From Antedon bifida (taxonomy: Eukaryota; Echinodermata; Crinoidea; Comatulida; Antedonidae): 64,000 nucleotides of DNA. The notes beneath the pieces were generated by a model. It was not told the origin of the DNA. It did not search any database and was given only the letters and a program-made list of their open reading frames with translations. The stretch is from positions 1,612,001 to 1,676,000 of the forward strand of contig OY727096.1 in assembly GCA_963402885.1 (NCBI GenBank), written 5' to 3'. Positions within the stretch are counted from its first letter, which is position 1. Every line of letters begins with the position of its first letter. Positions 1-11,553 of this stretch are shown piece after piece. The position numbers and the translations under genes are program-made.

Positions 1-2050
1 GAAACCTTCAACCCATTGCACAATACCACCAGAGCAATGACAATGCTTTTATTATCTATGCTTTTAAATAAAGTGGTTTAAAGAGGTGCACCGCTGGGTC
101 ATATTTGGGTAAAGTTTGTTACATAATGGGAAATTGTGAAAAACAGTTCTAGGAAATAGTATAGTCTGTCCGACTAATGTTAATTAGTTGCACATTGCTA
201 CATATAATATTAATTATGTATTAATTTATGTATTTGTTGATTGATAAATTGCATTTAAGAATGTTTATATTGAATATTTCATTCAAGGCAGTCTTAGTAT
301 TGGGAAGCCAATTTATAAAAGAAAATTAACATCAAGTTAAAAATAGAATGTAAGAAGAAAAAGTTCTAAATAACTGAAACAAATAAAATAGTATTTTGTT
401 CATAGGTGGCCTAAAGAATTTAATTTAAATAAAGTTAATTGTAATTTTAATGTAATATTGTGTAATTGTAAGAGGATTATGATATGAGCATTCTGCATTG
501 TTTGTGACACATCAAGTCATTTACAGTAGATTTCATTAGGAAATTAATTTGAAAAGCATAAAAGTGTTAAAAAAAAGTAACAATCTACAAATCATGTATT
601 GTCTAATAATTAACTTCTAATTACTCAGTAGTAATTCTAGTAAGGCCAAAAAAGTACTTGTTCAGCATCAACCTCTGTGATTTTATCACAATTTTTTGTC
701 ATTTATTAATTTTTTTAAAAACAGAGGCAGTTGGAAAATCAGGGGAGGAAGTAACAAGTACATTTTTTTGCCCAAGTATTAGTACTAACCATTGTATTAC
801 CAATTTCCACTATAACCTATATCTTTTTTTATCATGCATAACTTAACACCTCTTCAGCCTGTCAACAAAATTAAAACATTAGTCTGTGAAAACATGTAAT
901 GAATAAACACATTTGTTTCTTTCATAACTTATTAACCAATGAAAATGAAAAATGGGTGTGGTTTATTTTTCTATTGTAGTATTAGATCACTCTTGTTAAC
1001 ATTGTAATATTCCTTGTGATAATTTGTCATTTTTGTTTTTTAAAAAAAACAGTTTTAATTACACTAAAAGAAATGTCTGGTATCAGTTGCCTGTAGTCTG
1101 TACAAAGGCATAAGGTCAAAGTAAATGTGTACAACAATGGATTTTTGAGAAAGATAGATACTGTTGTCCCCATTGATTGTGCATTCACCTATTTACCCCT
1201 AACATGAGATGCCCATGTGAAAAACATTGCGAAAAGTTAAACAATTGTAAAACTAATAGGGCCAGTTTAAGTAAATATTTAATGTTCCCATAAAACATAA
1301 ATTCCATGTGACTTTGTCAAAATGATGACAGTAAAATAAAAACAGTTTTTGTTAAATTAAGTATAAAATATTTGTATACCTCTCTGGTTTATGGCTCTTT
1401 CAAAACTTACTTTTTATGTAATAATTTACAAATACCTTTCTTAATTTATGAGTTTTTAAGTGGTGTCAACATTTTTTAGTAAAACAACCCAAAACCCCTG
1501 AGAAAAAAACTATATGTATGTAGGCTTAGTTAGTATACATAATAATAATAATAATAATAAAAACATAATTGATAAGTAAAAAAACATTTATTACATTAAT
1601 GGTGGATGAAGTTTATGTATCCCCACTTGCTTATAGAGAGGCATATGCCTAGGCTTCTAAGGTCCTAAAAGTACTTACTAAATATTATTATAATTGTTAT
1701 ATAAAAATAGGCATTGCTACCAATTAGGCCTAGGCCTAGGATCTGCTGTAATAATTGTTGTTTACTCTATTCTTAATTTATACTGGCCAAGCCTAATTTA
1801 CTGACTCATTTCTATTCCTACCCACACCGTACCTGCCTGCCTACCTTGCTTGGTAGTAGAGAGAGTTTAATTGTAGGCTAGCTTAAATTTATAATGATGG
1901 ATCCTCCGTCTCAAATTGCAACACTACCGTTACCTTCGATTACTCAGACGCGCATGAAAGTGATTCAAAACGCAGCCTAGAATCCGTCACGCTTCAGTGG
2001 TTCTATTTAATAATAAAACGCCGGTTTATGACGACGATGATCTTGGAACC
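1..2050. other. Non-coding AT-rich DNA upstream of ARPC2
   Basis: I see no supportable exon in this stretch. An AATAAA lies near position 66 and could be the poly(A) signal of a gene to the left of the window, but nothing here proves it. A short AAT microsatellite lies at 1540-1561. Several TAGGCCTA words occur around 1725-1745. Confidence 0.6.
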
Positions 2051-2068
2051 CTTTTCATTAATTGGAAT

Positions 2069-2130
2069 AGGAACTTCCTGGTTTTCCGCTCGAGATCGTC
2101 GTGTGTAAAAACCAACCCAACCCAGGAAGT
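2069..2130 (+). promoter_or_regulatory. Candidate ETS-type sites in the ARPC2 proximal promoter
   Basis: Two GGAA-core sites lie just upstream of the ARPC2 start: AGGAACTTCCTGG at 2069-2081 (opposed GGAA cores) and CCAGGAAGTAG near 2122-2132. ETS/GABP-like sites are common close to start sites of housekeeping genes. The role is inferred from motif and position only. Confidence 0.35.
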
Positions 2131-2194
2131 AGCCGTGAGCTAAAAACATTCATTTATTCTAGGCCTAAAATACCATATTTCTGAAATAGTAAAA

Positions 2195-5100
2195 ATGATT
2201 CTTTTAGAAATTAAAAACAAAATCATAGAAGAAGCATTATCTCATAAATTCAAGACGGCAAAGGATGGGTGAGTACCCAATTTTTTAAAATTTTGCTAGG
2301 CTTTTCTGTTGTCTGGTTTGTGCGGGTGACAGAGAGAACGAACAGTCATGTGGGGAGACAGATCAGTGTCCAGGGTAGTCTTCTGCTTCCGTGTACGTTA
2401 TTACTAGGCCTAGATCAATACAAATAACTTAAATGTACATTGATTTCTTAGCAGGATATTTGCCCAATGAATGGAAGTTGGTTTATTCTAAATAATAGCT
2501 AGAGGGCCTAGCTAGGCCTATTTATTTTAATTTTATTTTATTTTTTTTTATTTAATAAAGCAAGCAAGGGCTACACTCAACTTCTTCCAACTGTTGGACT
2601 ATTTAATGTTTTTAACTTGCTACACACCAGTATACCGTTTGAATACTCTCAGCAGTAGTTTGTAAAAGTTCATTTTAAATAAAATTTGCCTAGCCTAAAA
2701 CTAACTTAAAAGTAAAGTAGACAGCTTGAATGAATCAGCAAGAGGAAGTGGATATCCAAGGATTTAATTTCTTGAGATCTAGTCACTTTATGAAAACTAC
2801 TTTTTTAATGCTCGGTATCTTTATTCAATAAAACAATATATATAAATTATATTCTTTACAAAATATAGAATAAGAAATTGAAAAAAAAAAGTACAAAGAT
2901 AAAATCATGGAGTAAAGAATAAGATAAAATATATATCAAAGGTAAAATGTATATATAAAAAAATAGGCTGCAATTGGTGTACACCAATATTTCATTTGTT
3001 TTATGTTTAATTCTATGTTTAATTTTGTTTCAGAGGTAAACCAGAAAGCATTGATATGACAATAGCAGGTAAATGTTCACACCAATGTACATATTCCAAT
3101 AGGCCTAATATTGAATATGAATACAACATACATATTCCTATTAAAATACATAGTGTGTGATGTTTTTATTGTCTGGAGATATTTAAAATGGACTAAATTT
3201 CACAAATTGTAATGCAAAAGATAGGACACCAAATTAAGTTCAGCACTTCAACACTACTTTTAGGCTCTAAATCTGCCACTGATAGAGAGTGTACAGTATG
3301 TATCTATAATGTATGTAATTGTATGTAATTTAGTATACATAGACAATCCTGGTACAGTGAGTGGTGTTGAAAAAAGGCTCATGGAAGCTTAATTTAAGTT
3401 TACTGTAACTATGGATGTATAAAATCATAAATGGTTTGACATGACTTAAGCTCTGTCTAGACTATCAAACTAGTTTGACAAAAAAAGTGTGTTGTGCCCA
3501 AATATGATAGTGATATGACATCATCGTGTCCATATATGGGTACATCACATTTTTTTTTCACATAAAGTTTGATAGTGTAGACAGAGCTTGAGCCGATCTC
3601 CTCCACACACAAATATCCATGAAGTGTGAAAGGCTACAGATAACATTTTTTCTTGTTTTATTCACAGATTTTGATGGTGTTCTTTATCACCTGTATAACC
3701 CAAATGGAGAGAAAAATAAAATCAACCTCAGTATTTCTCTTAAATTTTTTAATGAATTGGCAAAATATGGAGCACAAGAGGTACTTGTTATGGATTATTC
3801 TAATATTAAAAATCCTTTTCAAATAAATATAAGAATGCTAAATCTCTGTCTATACTATCAAACTAATTTGACAACAAAAGTGTGATATTCCCAAATATGG
3901 TAGTGATATGACATCATCATGTCCATATATGTATATACATCACATTTTTATCACATAAAGTTTGATAGTGTAGATAGAGCTTAATAGACCATTTAAAATG
4001 CTGAGTTTTTTTACAAATTTTTACTCGTCTCTAGAATTTTTTGTGAGGAGATATGTAGAGTGCATGCAGGCTTAATTGTAATTTTTCCAGTTAAGTTGAT
4101 TATCTACCAAACAGTTAGTAATAACTGCCAACTTAGCTGGTGAAGTAACTAAGCCTGAATGGGCCAAAAGTGAAATATGAATATAAATTGAACAGTAATA
4201 TTCAAATTTTAGATTTCACTTTTGTGTGGATTTAAAAAAAAAGTGATAGATTAAAATTCATTTTGTTTTGTTTTGACAAAAAGCTTTTAGAGAATATATA
4301 CAAGCAATGGATAACAAGTACAGAAGAAAGCTACAGCTTCACAATACAGTTTGATTTGGAAAATCTTCCAGCAGACACCAGTGATCTCGTCGCTAAAGCT
4401 TCGCTCCTCAAACGTAACTGCTTCTCTGCTGTTTTTGAAAAATACTTTGAATGTCAACAAAAGGAGAAACCAATTGATACGGCTGTTATACATTACAGGG
4501 ATGATGAAACAATGTAAGAATACTTTGATTAAGCTCTGTCCATACTATAAAAAAAATGTAATGTGCCCAAATATGGTAGTGATATGCCCAAATATGGTAG
4601 TGATATGACATCATCATTTCCATATATGGGCACATCACATTTTTTTGTCGCATAAAGTTTTATAGTAGTGTAGACAAAGCTTAACTTTTGAATTACTTGA
4701 TTTTAACTAGTGTGAAACCATGGAAGCTTGCCATTGAATTTTCCAAAAATATGTGGTTGGATTTTATATACTGTATTATGTTAACATATAGTGAATACTA
4801 AATTAAGAAAGATATTACAAACTTTATATTTTGGTTTTATATCAATGTGCATTTAATACATTTGAAGACAAAAAGTTATCTTATTTTAGATAAATATTGA
4901 AAAAGATATGTATTTGCTGCTTATAAGTGTAAACCTCTGTCTACACTATCAAATTTTATGTGACAAAAAATGTGATGTGCCCATATATGCCCACAATGAT
5001 GTCATATCACTGCCATATAAAAATAAATTATAAAATAATATGTGTTTGTTTATTGTGTTTCAAGACTAATGAATGTATTTCATATTTCAGGTATGTGAAT

Positions 5101-7429
5101 GCCAGGAAGGACAGAGTGACAGTGGTGTTTAGTACTGTGTTCAAAGACTCTGTTGACATCATTTTTGGTAAAGTTTTTATGCAGGTAAGCATGTCTTTAC
5201 ACTCTGTCCTGTATCTTCACATTATTGCATTTCATTACCAATATTGTAGGCAAATTCTGTAATACAGTGCCACAGGTGTATCACATATGATATTGTATTG
5301 TGTTAGGTTAGGCTCATGACCTATGATACAGGCATCACATGTGGTACACTGTATTAAACAATTTGCCTTTGACAAATGATAGATACATACAGAGAATCGG
5401 CTAAGCCTTATCAATAGCGTAAACATGTTGATGCACCAAATGTTTAGGAAGAGATTATTATGAAATATATGAAACCAATACTTTTCAGCACATACCCACG
5501 TATTATACTTGTGCTCCATATAAATATAACAAATCAAATAAAACTTTGTTCGTTTAAAGACCAGAAATTGCATGGAAAATTCTTTTCTTTTGACAGAATA
5601 TGCAAATGATATTTGTATTATTATTTTTTGTTATAGGAGTTTAAAGAAGGACGCAAGGCAAGTCAGACAGCACCTCAAGTCTTGTTCAGCCACAAGGACC
5701 CCCCAACTGAACTGAGCAATACAAATGCAGCAACCGGAGAAAATATTGGCTATATTACATTTGGTAAGCGGCCTGCAAAACCACAGAGAGAGACAATGCT
5801 CTACTCTGCATGTAATAATTATGGATCTTCTTCTTCATGTTCCATATCCTACAAGAACGTTGGACGTTACGGATTTCCAAATTCAGTTTTGAGTTCCTTT
5901 GCAATGCTTCTTAAGCTCTGTCTACACTATCAAACTAGTTTGACAAAAAAAGTGTGATGTGCCAAAATATGATATGACAACATCATGTCCATATGGGCAC
6001 ATCAAATATTTTTGTCACATAAAGTTTGATAGTGTAGATGGAGCTTCATAAACATGATTCTCTGCTTTCCTCTGGATTTCTTTCCATCATTCCCTGTTAT
6101 GGGTCGATAAAATGCTACAGCCACTAATGTACCTTGTTATTGTTAATGGCTTCCATGTTCGGCAATAGTTTTATCTATAATAATACGTTACCTATTTTTT
6201 ACAGTGCTTGAATCAAGACATACAAATGCAAAAGTGAGAGAGAACACAATCGACCTGATTCACACATTTAGAACATACTTACACTACCACATCAAGTGCT
6301 CAAAGGTAAAGTACTTACCTAACTGTTAGTCCCAAAATCCTGTTTAATATTTGATAATATAATAAGTTGTATCAGTACTAATGTCAATAGCAACTGAATG
6401 CCTAAAGCTCCATCTACACTATCAAACTTTATGTGACAAAAATATGTGATGTGCCCATATATGGACATGATAATGTCATATTACTACCATATTTGGGCAC
6501 AGCACACTTTTTTTGAGAGAGAGAGTCTTCATTCATTTTATGTAAGAATTCTTCTGTCTCAGTTTTAGTAGATTGTATCATCATTTTTTGTGTTTTTATG
6601 CTTGTTTTCAGGCCTACATACACTCAAGAATGCGCGCACAAACCTCTCAGTTCCTCAAAGTTCTAAACAGAGCACGGCCAGAATCACAGAACAAAGAAAA
6701 GAAGACTATAACGTAAGTACAACTAAACAATAATGTTGAATTAATATAAAATATGGCTTTATAAGACACATATAATTAAGAAATAGCCTGATAGCACACA
6801 AGACTTAAAGATGTATTGTCCCCCTGAAAAATATTTTTTTTCAATTTTTGTTGTTGAATATGCCATTTTAATGCCACATAATAGTTATTGACTTCGACCA
6901 AAAATTGGATCGAAAAAAAAAATTATTTACCTGAAAAAACTGGAATTTAAAGCAAAAAATGGTCAAATTGGCTGCCAGCCAATGGATTTTTAGTTGAATT
7001 TAACCATTTTTCATGTTATTTTATAAGTGAAAACATTATTTTTTCCGATTTTTTTTCTACGGAAGTGATTCACTTGATTAAAACTACAAAATAACCTATT
7101 CAAAGTCTGATTTAATTAATCTTCATTTTTCATGTTTTTGGGGGACAACACATCTTTAAGCTCTGTCTACACTATCAAACTAGTTTAACAAAAAAAAGTG
7201 TGATGTGCCCAAATATGGTAGTGATATGCTTAAATATGGTAGTGATATGCTTAAATATGGAAGTGATATGACATCATAATGTCCATATATGGGCACATCA
7301 CATTTGTTGTCACATATATTTTGATAGTGTAACCATATGTGACTGTATTATTCTGCGATCAATTAAAGCTATGATATTCAAATTCTGTTCTGTTCTGTTT
7401 TCAGTGGACGATCGTTTACCAGAAGTTAA
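2195..7429 (+). CDS. ARPC2: Actin-related protein 2/3 complex subunit 2 (p34-Arc)
   Basis: Coding exons: 2195-2268, 3034-3068, 3668-3780, 4284-4513, 5091-5184, 5637-5763, 6205-6305, 6612-6712, 7405-7429. They join in frame to 900 nt, 299 residues, matching the roughly 300 of animal ARPC2. All introns are GT-AG. The product opens [15 protein letters not shown] and keeps family blocks: [82 protein letters not shown] and a C-terminal [12 protein letters not shown]. With ARPC4 this subunit forms the structural core of the Arp2/3 complex, which contacts the mother actin filament and nucleates branches in the cytoplasm. Exon 3 must begin inside an open stretch at 3668, not at the upstream ATG 3619. 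AATAAA at 7531 and 7552 fit a short 3' UTR. Introns hold at least seven copies of the main MITE. Confidence 0.97.
3449..3588 (+). mobile_element. Main MITE family copy (ARPC2 intron 2)
   Basis: Full-length copy with both TIRs (AGCTCTGTCTAGACTATC and its inverse). Flanked by TTA on the left and TGA on the right, so one TSD base is mutated. Contains a CCATATATGG CArG box; the other site is mutated to CCAAATATGA. Confidence 0.85.
3842..3981 (+). mobile_element. Main MITE family copy with TAA target duplication (ARPC2 intron 3)
   Basis: Full-length copy between TAA at 3839-3841 and TAA at 3982-3984. It sits about 60 bp after the exon 3 donor. Carries CCAAATATGG. Confidence 0.88.
4532..4681 (+). 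mobile_element. Main MITE family copy (ARPC2 intron 4)
   Basis: Full-length copy starting 18 bp after the exon 4 donor. Two tandem CCCAAATATGGTAGTGATATG units inside. Flanks are TTA (left) and TAA (right), which do not match. Confidence 0.85.
4933..5018 (-). mobile_element. Truncated main MITE copy (ARPC2 intron 4)
   Basis: One TIR and about half of the interior, reading TGTCTACACTATC then the complement-orientation interior. The second terminus is missing. Confidence 0.75.
5914..6045 (+). mobile_element. Main MITE family copy (ARPC2 intron 6)
   Basis: Both TIRs present; left flank TTA, right flank TCA. The internal unit is shortened to CCAAAATATGATATG. Confidence 0.85.
6406..6514 (-). mobile_element. 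Truncated main MITE copy (ARPC2 intron 7)
   Basis: One TIR after a TAA flank, then CCATATATGG and the inverted CCAAATATGG. The right TIR is replaced by GAGAGAGAG sequence. Confidence 0.75.
6809..7155. mobile_element. Second TIR family, TTAA-flanked (ARPC2 intron 8)
   Basis: Termini AGATGTATTGTCCCCC and GGGGGACAACACATCT are inverted. Both are flanked by TTAA (6805-6808 and 7156-7159), which could be a piggyBac-type target duplication. The interior is low complexity with CTACGGAAGTG near the right side. Related copies lie at 34911-35000 and 55601-55882. Confidence 0.75.
7159..7331 (+). mobile_element. Main MITE copy abutting the second family (ARPC2 intron 8)
   Basis: The left TIR starts directly at the TTAA that ends the neighbouring element, so one inserted at the edge of the other. 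Three tandem internal 21-bp units. The right TIR stops after TTGATAGTGTA. Confidence 0.82.
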
Positions 7430-7551
7430 ATGCAGTCTTGGTTAACACCATTTTGTTGGAAATCATTTAAAATTGGCAGAAGCACTTATAATCATTTCTT
7501 TTTCCATTTATGGGGAAACTAACTAAAATTAATAAATTTTAAAATTGTGCA

Positions 7552-7557
7552 AATAAA
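7552..7557 (+). terminator. ARPC2 poly(A) signal
   Basis: AATAAA 123 bp after the ARPC2 stop codon; another AATAAA lies at 7531. Either could direct cleavage. Confidence 0.6.
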
Positions 7558-7790
7558 GAAGCAATCTTGCTGATTGTTATCATTTATTTGCTATTGATTT
7601 CACATTTGTTTGTGATTGGTCTGTTTGTTCATAATGTGACCATATTTGGTTATGTTATTCCCATATATAGGCATATTATAGACATGGATTGAATACAATG
7701 TGGCAGAGTCTTTGAATACAAACCCATCATGTGACCAAATATATATTACCTACCACGGTAGACAAAAATAATATATGTATGTACTGGTAG

Positions 7791-7988
7791 CAGTGGCGTA
7801 ATGGCTATGAGCGCTCACTGACTAAACCCACGGGCCCCGGATTGTATGGGGGCTCCTGAGCAGTGCCCAGAGGAAAAAAGACATTAAAATATGTCAAAAA
7901 TGGGTAAAAACTCCCGAGGCATCCAGCGTTGGAGGGCCACTTTGAGTTCCTAAACCAGGGGGCCACAGGTCTCTGCGTTACGCCGCTG
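7791..7988. mobile_element. hAT-like MITE with near-perfect 8-bp TSD
   Basis: Termini CAGTGGCGTAATGG and GTTACGCCGCTG are inverted. The left flank ACTGGTAG (7783-7790) matches the right flank ACTGGTAA (7989-7996) at 7 of 8 positions. 8-bp TSDs and CAGTGG ends fit the hAT superfamily. A related copy lies at 12738-12876. Confidence 0.88.
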
Positions 7989-8714
7989 ACTGGTAACCAA
8001 TCAAAATGTGATGGAATACGGTATTCTTTGTGTGTTTTAGAAATCATAATATTTAACCATCTAAATTGAATCAAAATAATTAAAAATCCCTTGTGCCTGC
8101 CAGACTCTAAAACGCTTCCGTGATGATAAGGATTTTGACGACTGGGTATGTTTTGTTTATCATATAGAATACTTCAGTTATTTCATTTTAACAATTGTTC
8201 TTAAGTAATATCTTTATGTTATGTTTTTTTTAAAGAAATGAGCAGAAGTAAGATCAAAATTGTATTTACTTTATTAAAAGAATTTAACCTTTGGTAATTG
8301 TTTTGCCTAATACAGAATTAAAATGATATATAAATTTGTTTTGTCTTAAAGAATTAATGTAAAAAATATAGCTTAATTACAAAATGTAATTGCAGGATAT
8401 AATCACTTTATAATAATGCAAAAAAAAAAGAATATAATTTAGTAATACCTATTCATACTCAATTTATTTAAAGTTTATTACCAGAAGTACGGCCTTGTAA
8501 ACTTCCAAAACTTACCCAAATCGTAAGGTTAGTTACCTAACTGGACAGTAAGACTAACCATGAGATCAATCTTACTGACCTTCCTAGTTTATATATAAAC
8601 ACTTGTGTCAAATTAATTAATTAAAAACAGTGGTAACATTTGCCAAATTAAGTTGGAAATCTTGAAAAAAAAATTTTTATTCAGTGTGAATCACTTTTCT
8701 GTATAGTTTTCTTT

Positions 8715-8794
8715 CCGGTTCTGTAACATTGTATCCGGTTCTGTAACATTGTATCCGGTTCTGTAACATTGTATCCGGTTCTGTAACATTGTAT
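8715..8794. repeat. 20-bp minisatellite, four copies
   Basis: Four exact copies of CCGGTTCTGTAACATTGTAT in tandem. No link to a gene is visible. Confidence 0.97.
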
Positions 8795-9243
8795 CCTTGT
8801 GTGGTGACCATTTTTATACCATACAGTACTTCTGTTTATGTCACATTACCACTATCTTTTCTAAGATTTATACATCAATCAAGTATTTTGTAGGGTAGAT
8901 AAGTTCTTTGCCTGATAAAGAATTATAATTAATACCGAGTATGTTATGAAATGTTTATTGAACTAGGAATGATTTATATTCTTCATTATTATAAAAACTG
9001 CTTAGTATCATCATTAAATCTAGTATATTTCTATTAAAAAAATGTTTCCTTTATCTGTAAAATCATTCAAATTCAGCGCACTAACAAACTTTTTTTGCAA
9101 AATAAAGTTTGCTTGTGTAGACTTGAGCAAACCAGTTTTCTACAATTTGTTGATGCTTGTCAACCGGTGTCAACCGGTTTACACTAGCAAACTTTGGAAA
9201 CAACTTGTTCTCGTTGTCTTGTATTGATGTGTTGTTTTACTCT

Positions 9244-11553
9244 TTATTCTTTTGCACATTTTGGGATTGGATTAAATGTCTCGAAAAGCCTATCGGTTAT
9301 AAAACTCGGAAAGTACTGCAACGGTTGCCAAACTAGTTTAGCATCAATGCCTGGTGCGTAGCGATTGTACGGCCATCGTGCAAAGAGGGCGTGCTGTATG
9401 TCGTCGGTAACGTAGTGCAAACGTGGAGAACAAAGCAACTTCATCGCATCTTCAACTTTATTCGAATCTGAAAATAACAGAAATTTTTTTTAAAAATAAA
9501 TTTGGGTAGAATGTTGTGATGTCTTCAGTACCATATTTGAGCACATCACCCGTTTTTTGTCAAACTAATTGAATAGTGTAGACAGAGCTTTACCACAAAC
9601 GGTTGCTTGGTAAGTATGGTACAGTTTTGATTTTCTTTAGCATAGGAAATTTTAAAAGACCAGAATGGCTGGTTTTTAACCTTTCATTTTGTGAAATAAC
9701 AAAAGATCTCTTACACTCTTCTACGTAATCTGGCCCATACGCCTCCTTTTCTTCTGTGCTTAATCTATCCCACGCTTTCTTCATAGACGGTAAAATGTTC
9801 CTTTTGGCATCAGCTACAAATGTGCGGAAGTAACCTGGCTCAATTATGTGAATGGATACTCCATGCTTCTTCAAGGTAATTCTGCAATAAACAAAACATT
9901 TACAAGAGTCAGTTTTAATTGTACATAAGCTCTGTCTATACCATCAAACAAAGAAAGTGTGATGTACCAAATATGGTAGTGATAGGACATCATCATGTCC
10001 ATATATGGGCACATCACATTTTTTTCATCAAAATTGTTTTTGTTCAAAGAAGCACATGTAGTGTCTGTATGTTAATGTATATTATAAAGACTCATTCGTA
10101 TTTATAGGGATTTTTGACTTCTAATGAATGGTGATATCTATAAATTTTATATTTTATTTTCTAAATAGATATGACTTAACTTTTATGAAACTGTAAATGT
10201 GCACTGCAATGCAGTAGGTCAAAAGGTTAAATTACTGTCTTAAGCTCTGTCTACACTATCGAAACTATTGACAAAAAAAGTGATGTACCCATGTAAGGAC
10301 ATGTCATACCACTACCATATTTGGGCATATCACTACCATATTTTGGCACATCACATTTTTTTGTCAAACTAGTTTTATAGTGTGGACAGAGCTTTAGAAA
10401 ATGGCACATCATCATTGAGGGTTTCTTACCGCAAACCATCTGAGAACGCCATTAGTCCGAGTTTTGCGATTCCATATCCACCACTTGGAATAGGATTGAT
10501 TCCTAAGCTACTACACATATTGACGACCCGACCTTTGGCCTTTTTAACGAGTGGTAGAAACGTGTTTGTTACGTCTATAGCACCAAGCAGGTGAACGTCA
10601 AACACATTTTGTAGCTCTTCCTTCGTCCACCAATCATACATGCCAACAAGTCCTGTTATTCCAGCATTGTTAACCAACCCCCATAAACCTTTTAAAAAAG
10701 GGGATTTTTAGAATTGTTAGTGGAATGAGTGTGTTTGTAACTGCTAAAGTTCTGTCTACATTATCAAACTAGTTTGACCAAAACAATGTGACAGTGCCCA
10801 AATATGGTAGTGATATTCCAAAATATGGTAGTGATATGACATCATCATGTCCATATATGGGCACATCACATTGTTTTGTCACATAAAGTTTGACAAAATT
10901 ATTAATAACATGTATGTATAAACATATACGTGATACTATAGGACTTCTTTTTAAAACGAGTAAGAATTTAAAAATTCATTATCAAGTTGTAGGTAAATGG
11001 GCTTTAATTGTCTATCTTTGATTTACACTTTAGTTTATTTGATGTACAGTAGAACTCTTATTAAGGGACCCGAGAAATAGGGGTTGTCCCCTGCATAGAG
11101 GTTGGTTGTGTAGTGTTGATAAATATTGCGGCTTGGCCCTCGTTCATTTTATGGTCAGAAAGTGTCCCCTTAATAGCAGTGTCCTGAAAGAGGAGGCTAC
11201 TAGAGACTTTAATCCAAGCTTGTAGAGTACCTTTATGAGCTGGAAGGATTTGTTTTACTTCATCATATGCCTTTAAAACACTGTCATGCTTTCTAACATC
11301 AAGCTGAATACAATGCAACCTCTCTGATGTATCCGCGTTTAATTTCTGCATGCCATCTTCGGTGAAACACATAGCAAACACATGGCATTCTTGTTTATCA
11401 AGCGCTCGTGCTAATTTATTTCCAAATCCTGTGTCACATCCAGTTATCAGCACATACTTTCCGCGTCTTGCGATGAAAAACTGATTACGAAGCCAATAGA
11501 TTGTGTAAAGTGTACAAAATGCTATACAAGCACAAGCAGTCCAATATATCACT
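9244..11553 (-). CDS. Short-chain dehydrogenase, retinol/17beta-hydroxysteroid dehydrogenase type (5' end open)
   Basis: Coding exons, 5' to 3': 11553-11231, 10688-10430, 9881-9715, 9467-9244, joined in frame to about 323 residues, the usual size for this family. An N-terminal hydrophobic stretch (about residues 3-21) suggests a membrane anchor, probably ER. The classical SDR signature is intact: TGCDTGFG (about 37-44) for the dinucleotide, NNAG (114-117), MCSSLG serines (about 167) and the YGIAK catalytic pair (Y179, K183). The C-terminal IQHALFARWPYNRYAPG block resembles RDH/HSD17B6/DHRS9-like enzymes, which oxidise or reduce retinoids or steroids with NAD(P). The substrate cannot be read. 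No in-frame ATG precedes the open stretch; GCCAACAG at its edge looks like a splice acceptor, so the start codon probably lies in an unseen exon between 11560 and about 13500. Introns hold MITE copies. Confidence 0.9.
9516..9589 (-). mobile_element. Partial main MITE copy (dehydrogenase intron 3)
   Basis: Right half only, ending GTAGACAGAGCT followed by TTA. The left TIR is lost. Confidence 0.75.
9928..10032 (+). mobile_element. Truncated main MITE copy (dehydrogenase intron 2)
   Basis: Left TIR AGCTCTGTCTATACCATC and the whole interior, with both CArG-like sites, but the right TIR is missing. Confidence 0.78.
10243..10393 (-). mobile_element. Main MITE copy with TTA duplication (dehydrogenase intron 2)
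   Basis: Both TIRs, flanked by TTA at 10240-10242 and 10394-10396. The element ends about 35 bp from the exon 2 donor. Two internal units in the minus orientation. Confidence 0.88.
10748..10893 (+). mobile_element. Main MITE copy, right end lost (dehydrogenase intron 1)
   Basis: Left TIR after TAA, two internal units, CCATATATGG, then a truncated right TIR ending AAAGTTTGACAAAA. Confidence 0.8.
11047..11202. mobile_element. Possible degenerate TA-flanked DNA transposon remnant
   Basis: The left end reads TA then CAGTAGAACTCTTATTAAGG; the interior has GTCCCC motifs on both strands and the right end reads GAGGCTACTAG. This resembles Tc1/pogo-type non-autonomous elements, but the inverted ends match poorly. 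A related stretch may lie at about 33566-33640. Confidence 0.35.

Larger units (their letters stand above)
7430..9243. other. Intergenic DNA between ARPC2 and the dehydrogenase
   Basis: The two genes converge here. Apart from the ARPC2 3' UTR, a hAT-like MITE and a 20-bp minisatellite (listed separately), I see AT-rich sequence without a convincing exon. Confidence 0.6.

Noticed and set aside
7805-8074. An 89-codon minus-strand ORF
   Set aside because: Most of it is the hAT-like MITE at 7791-7988.
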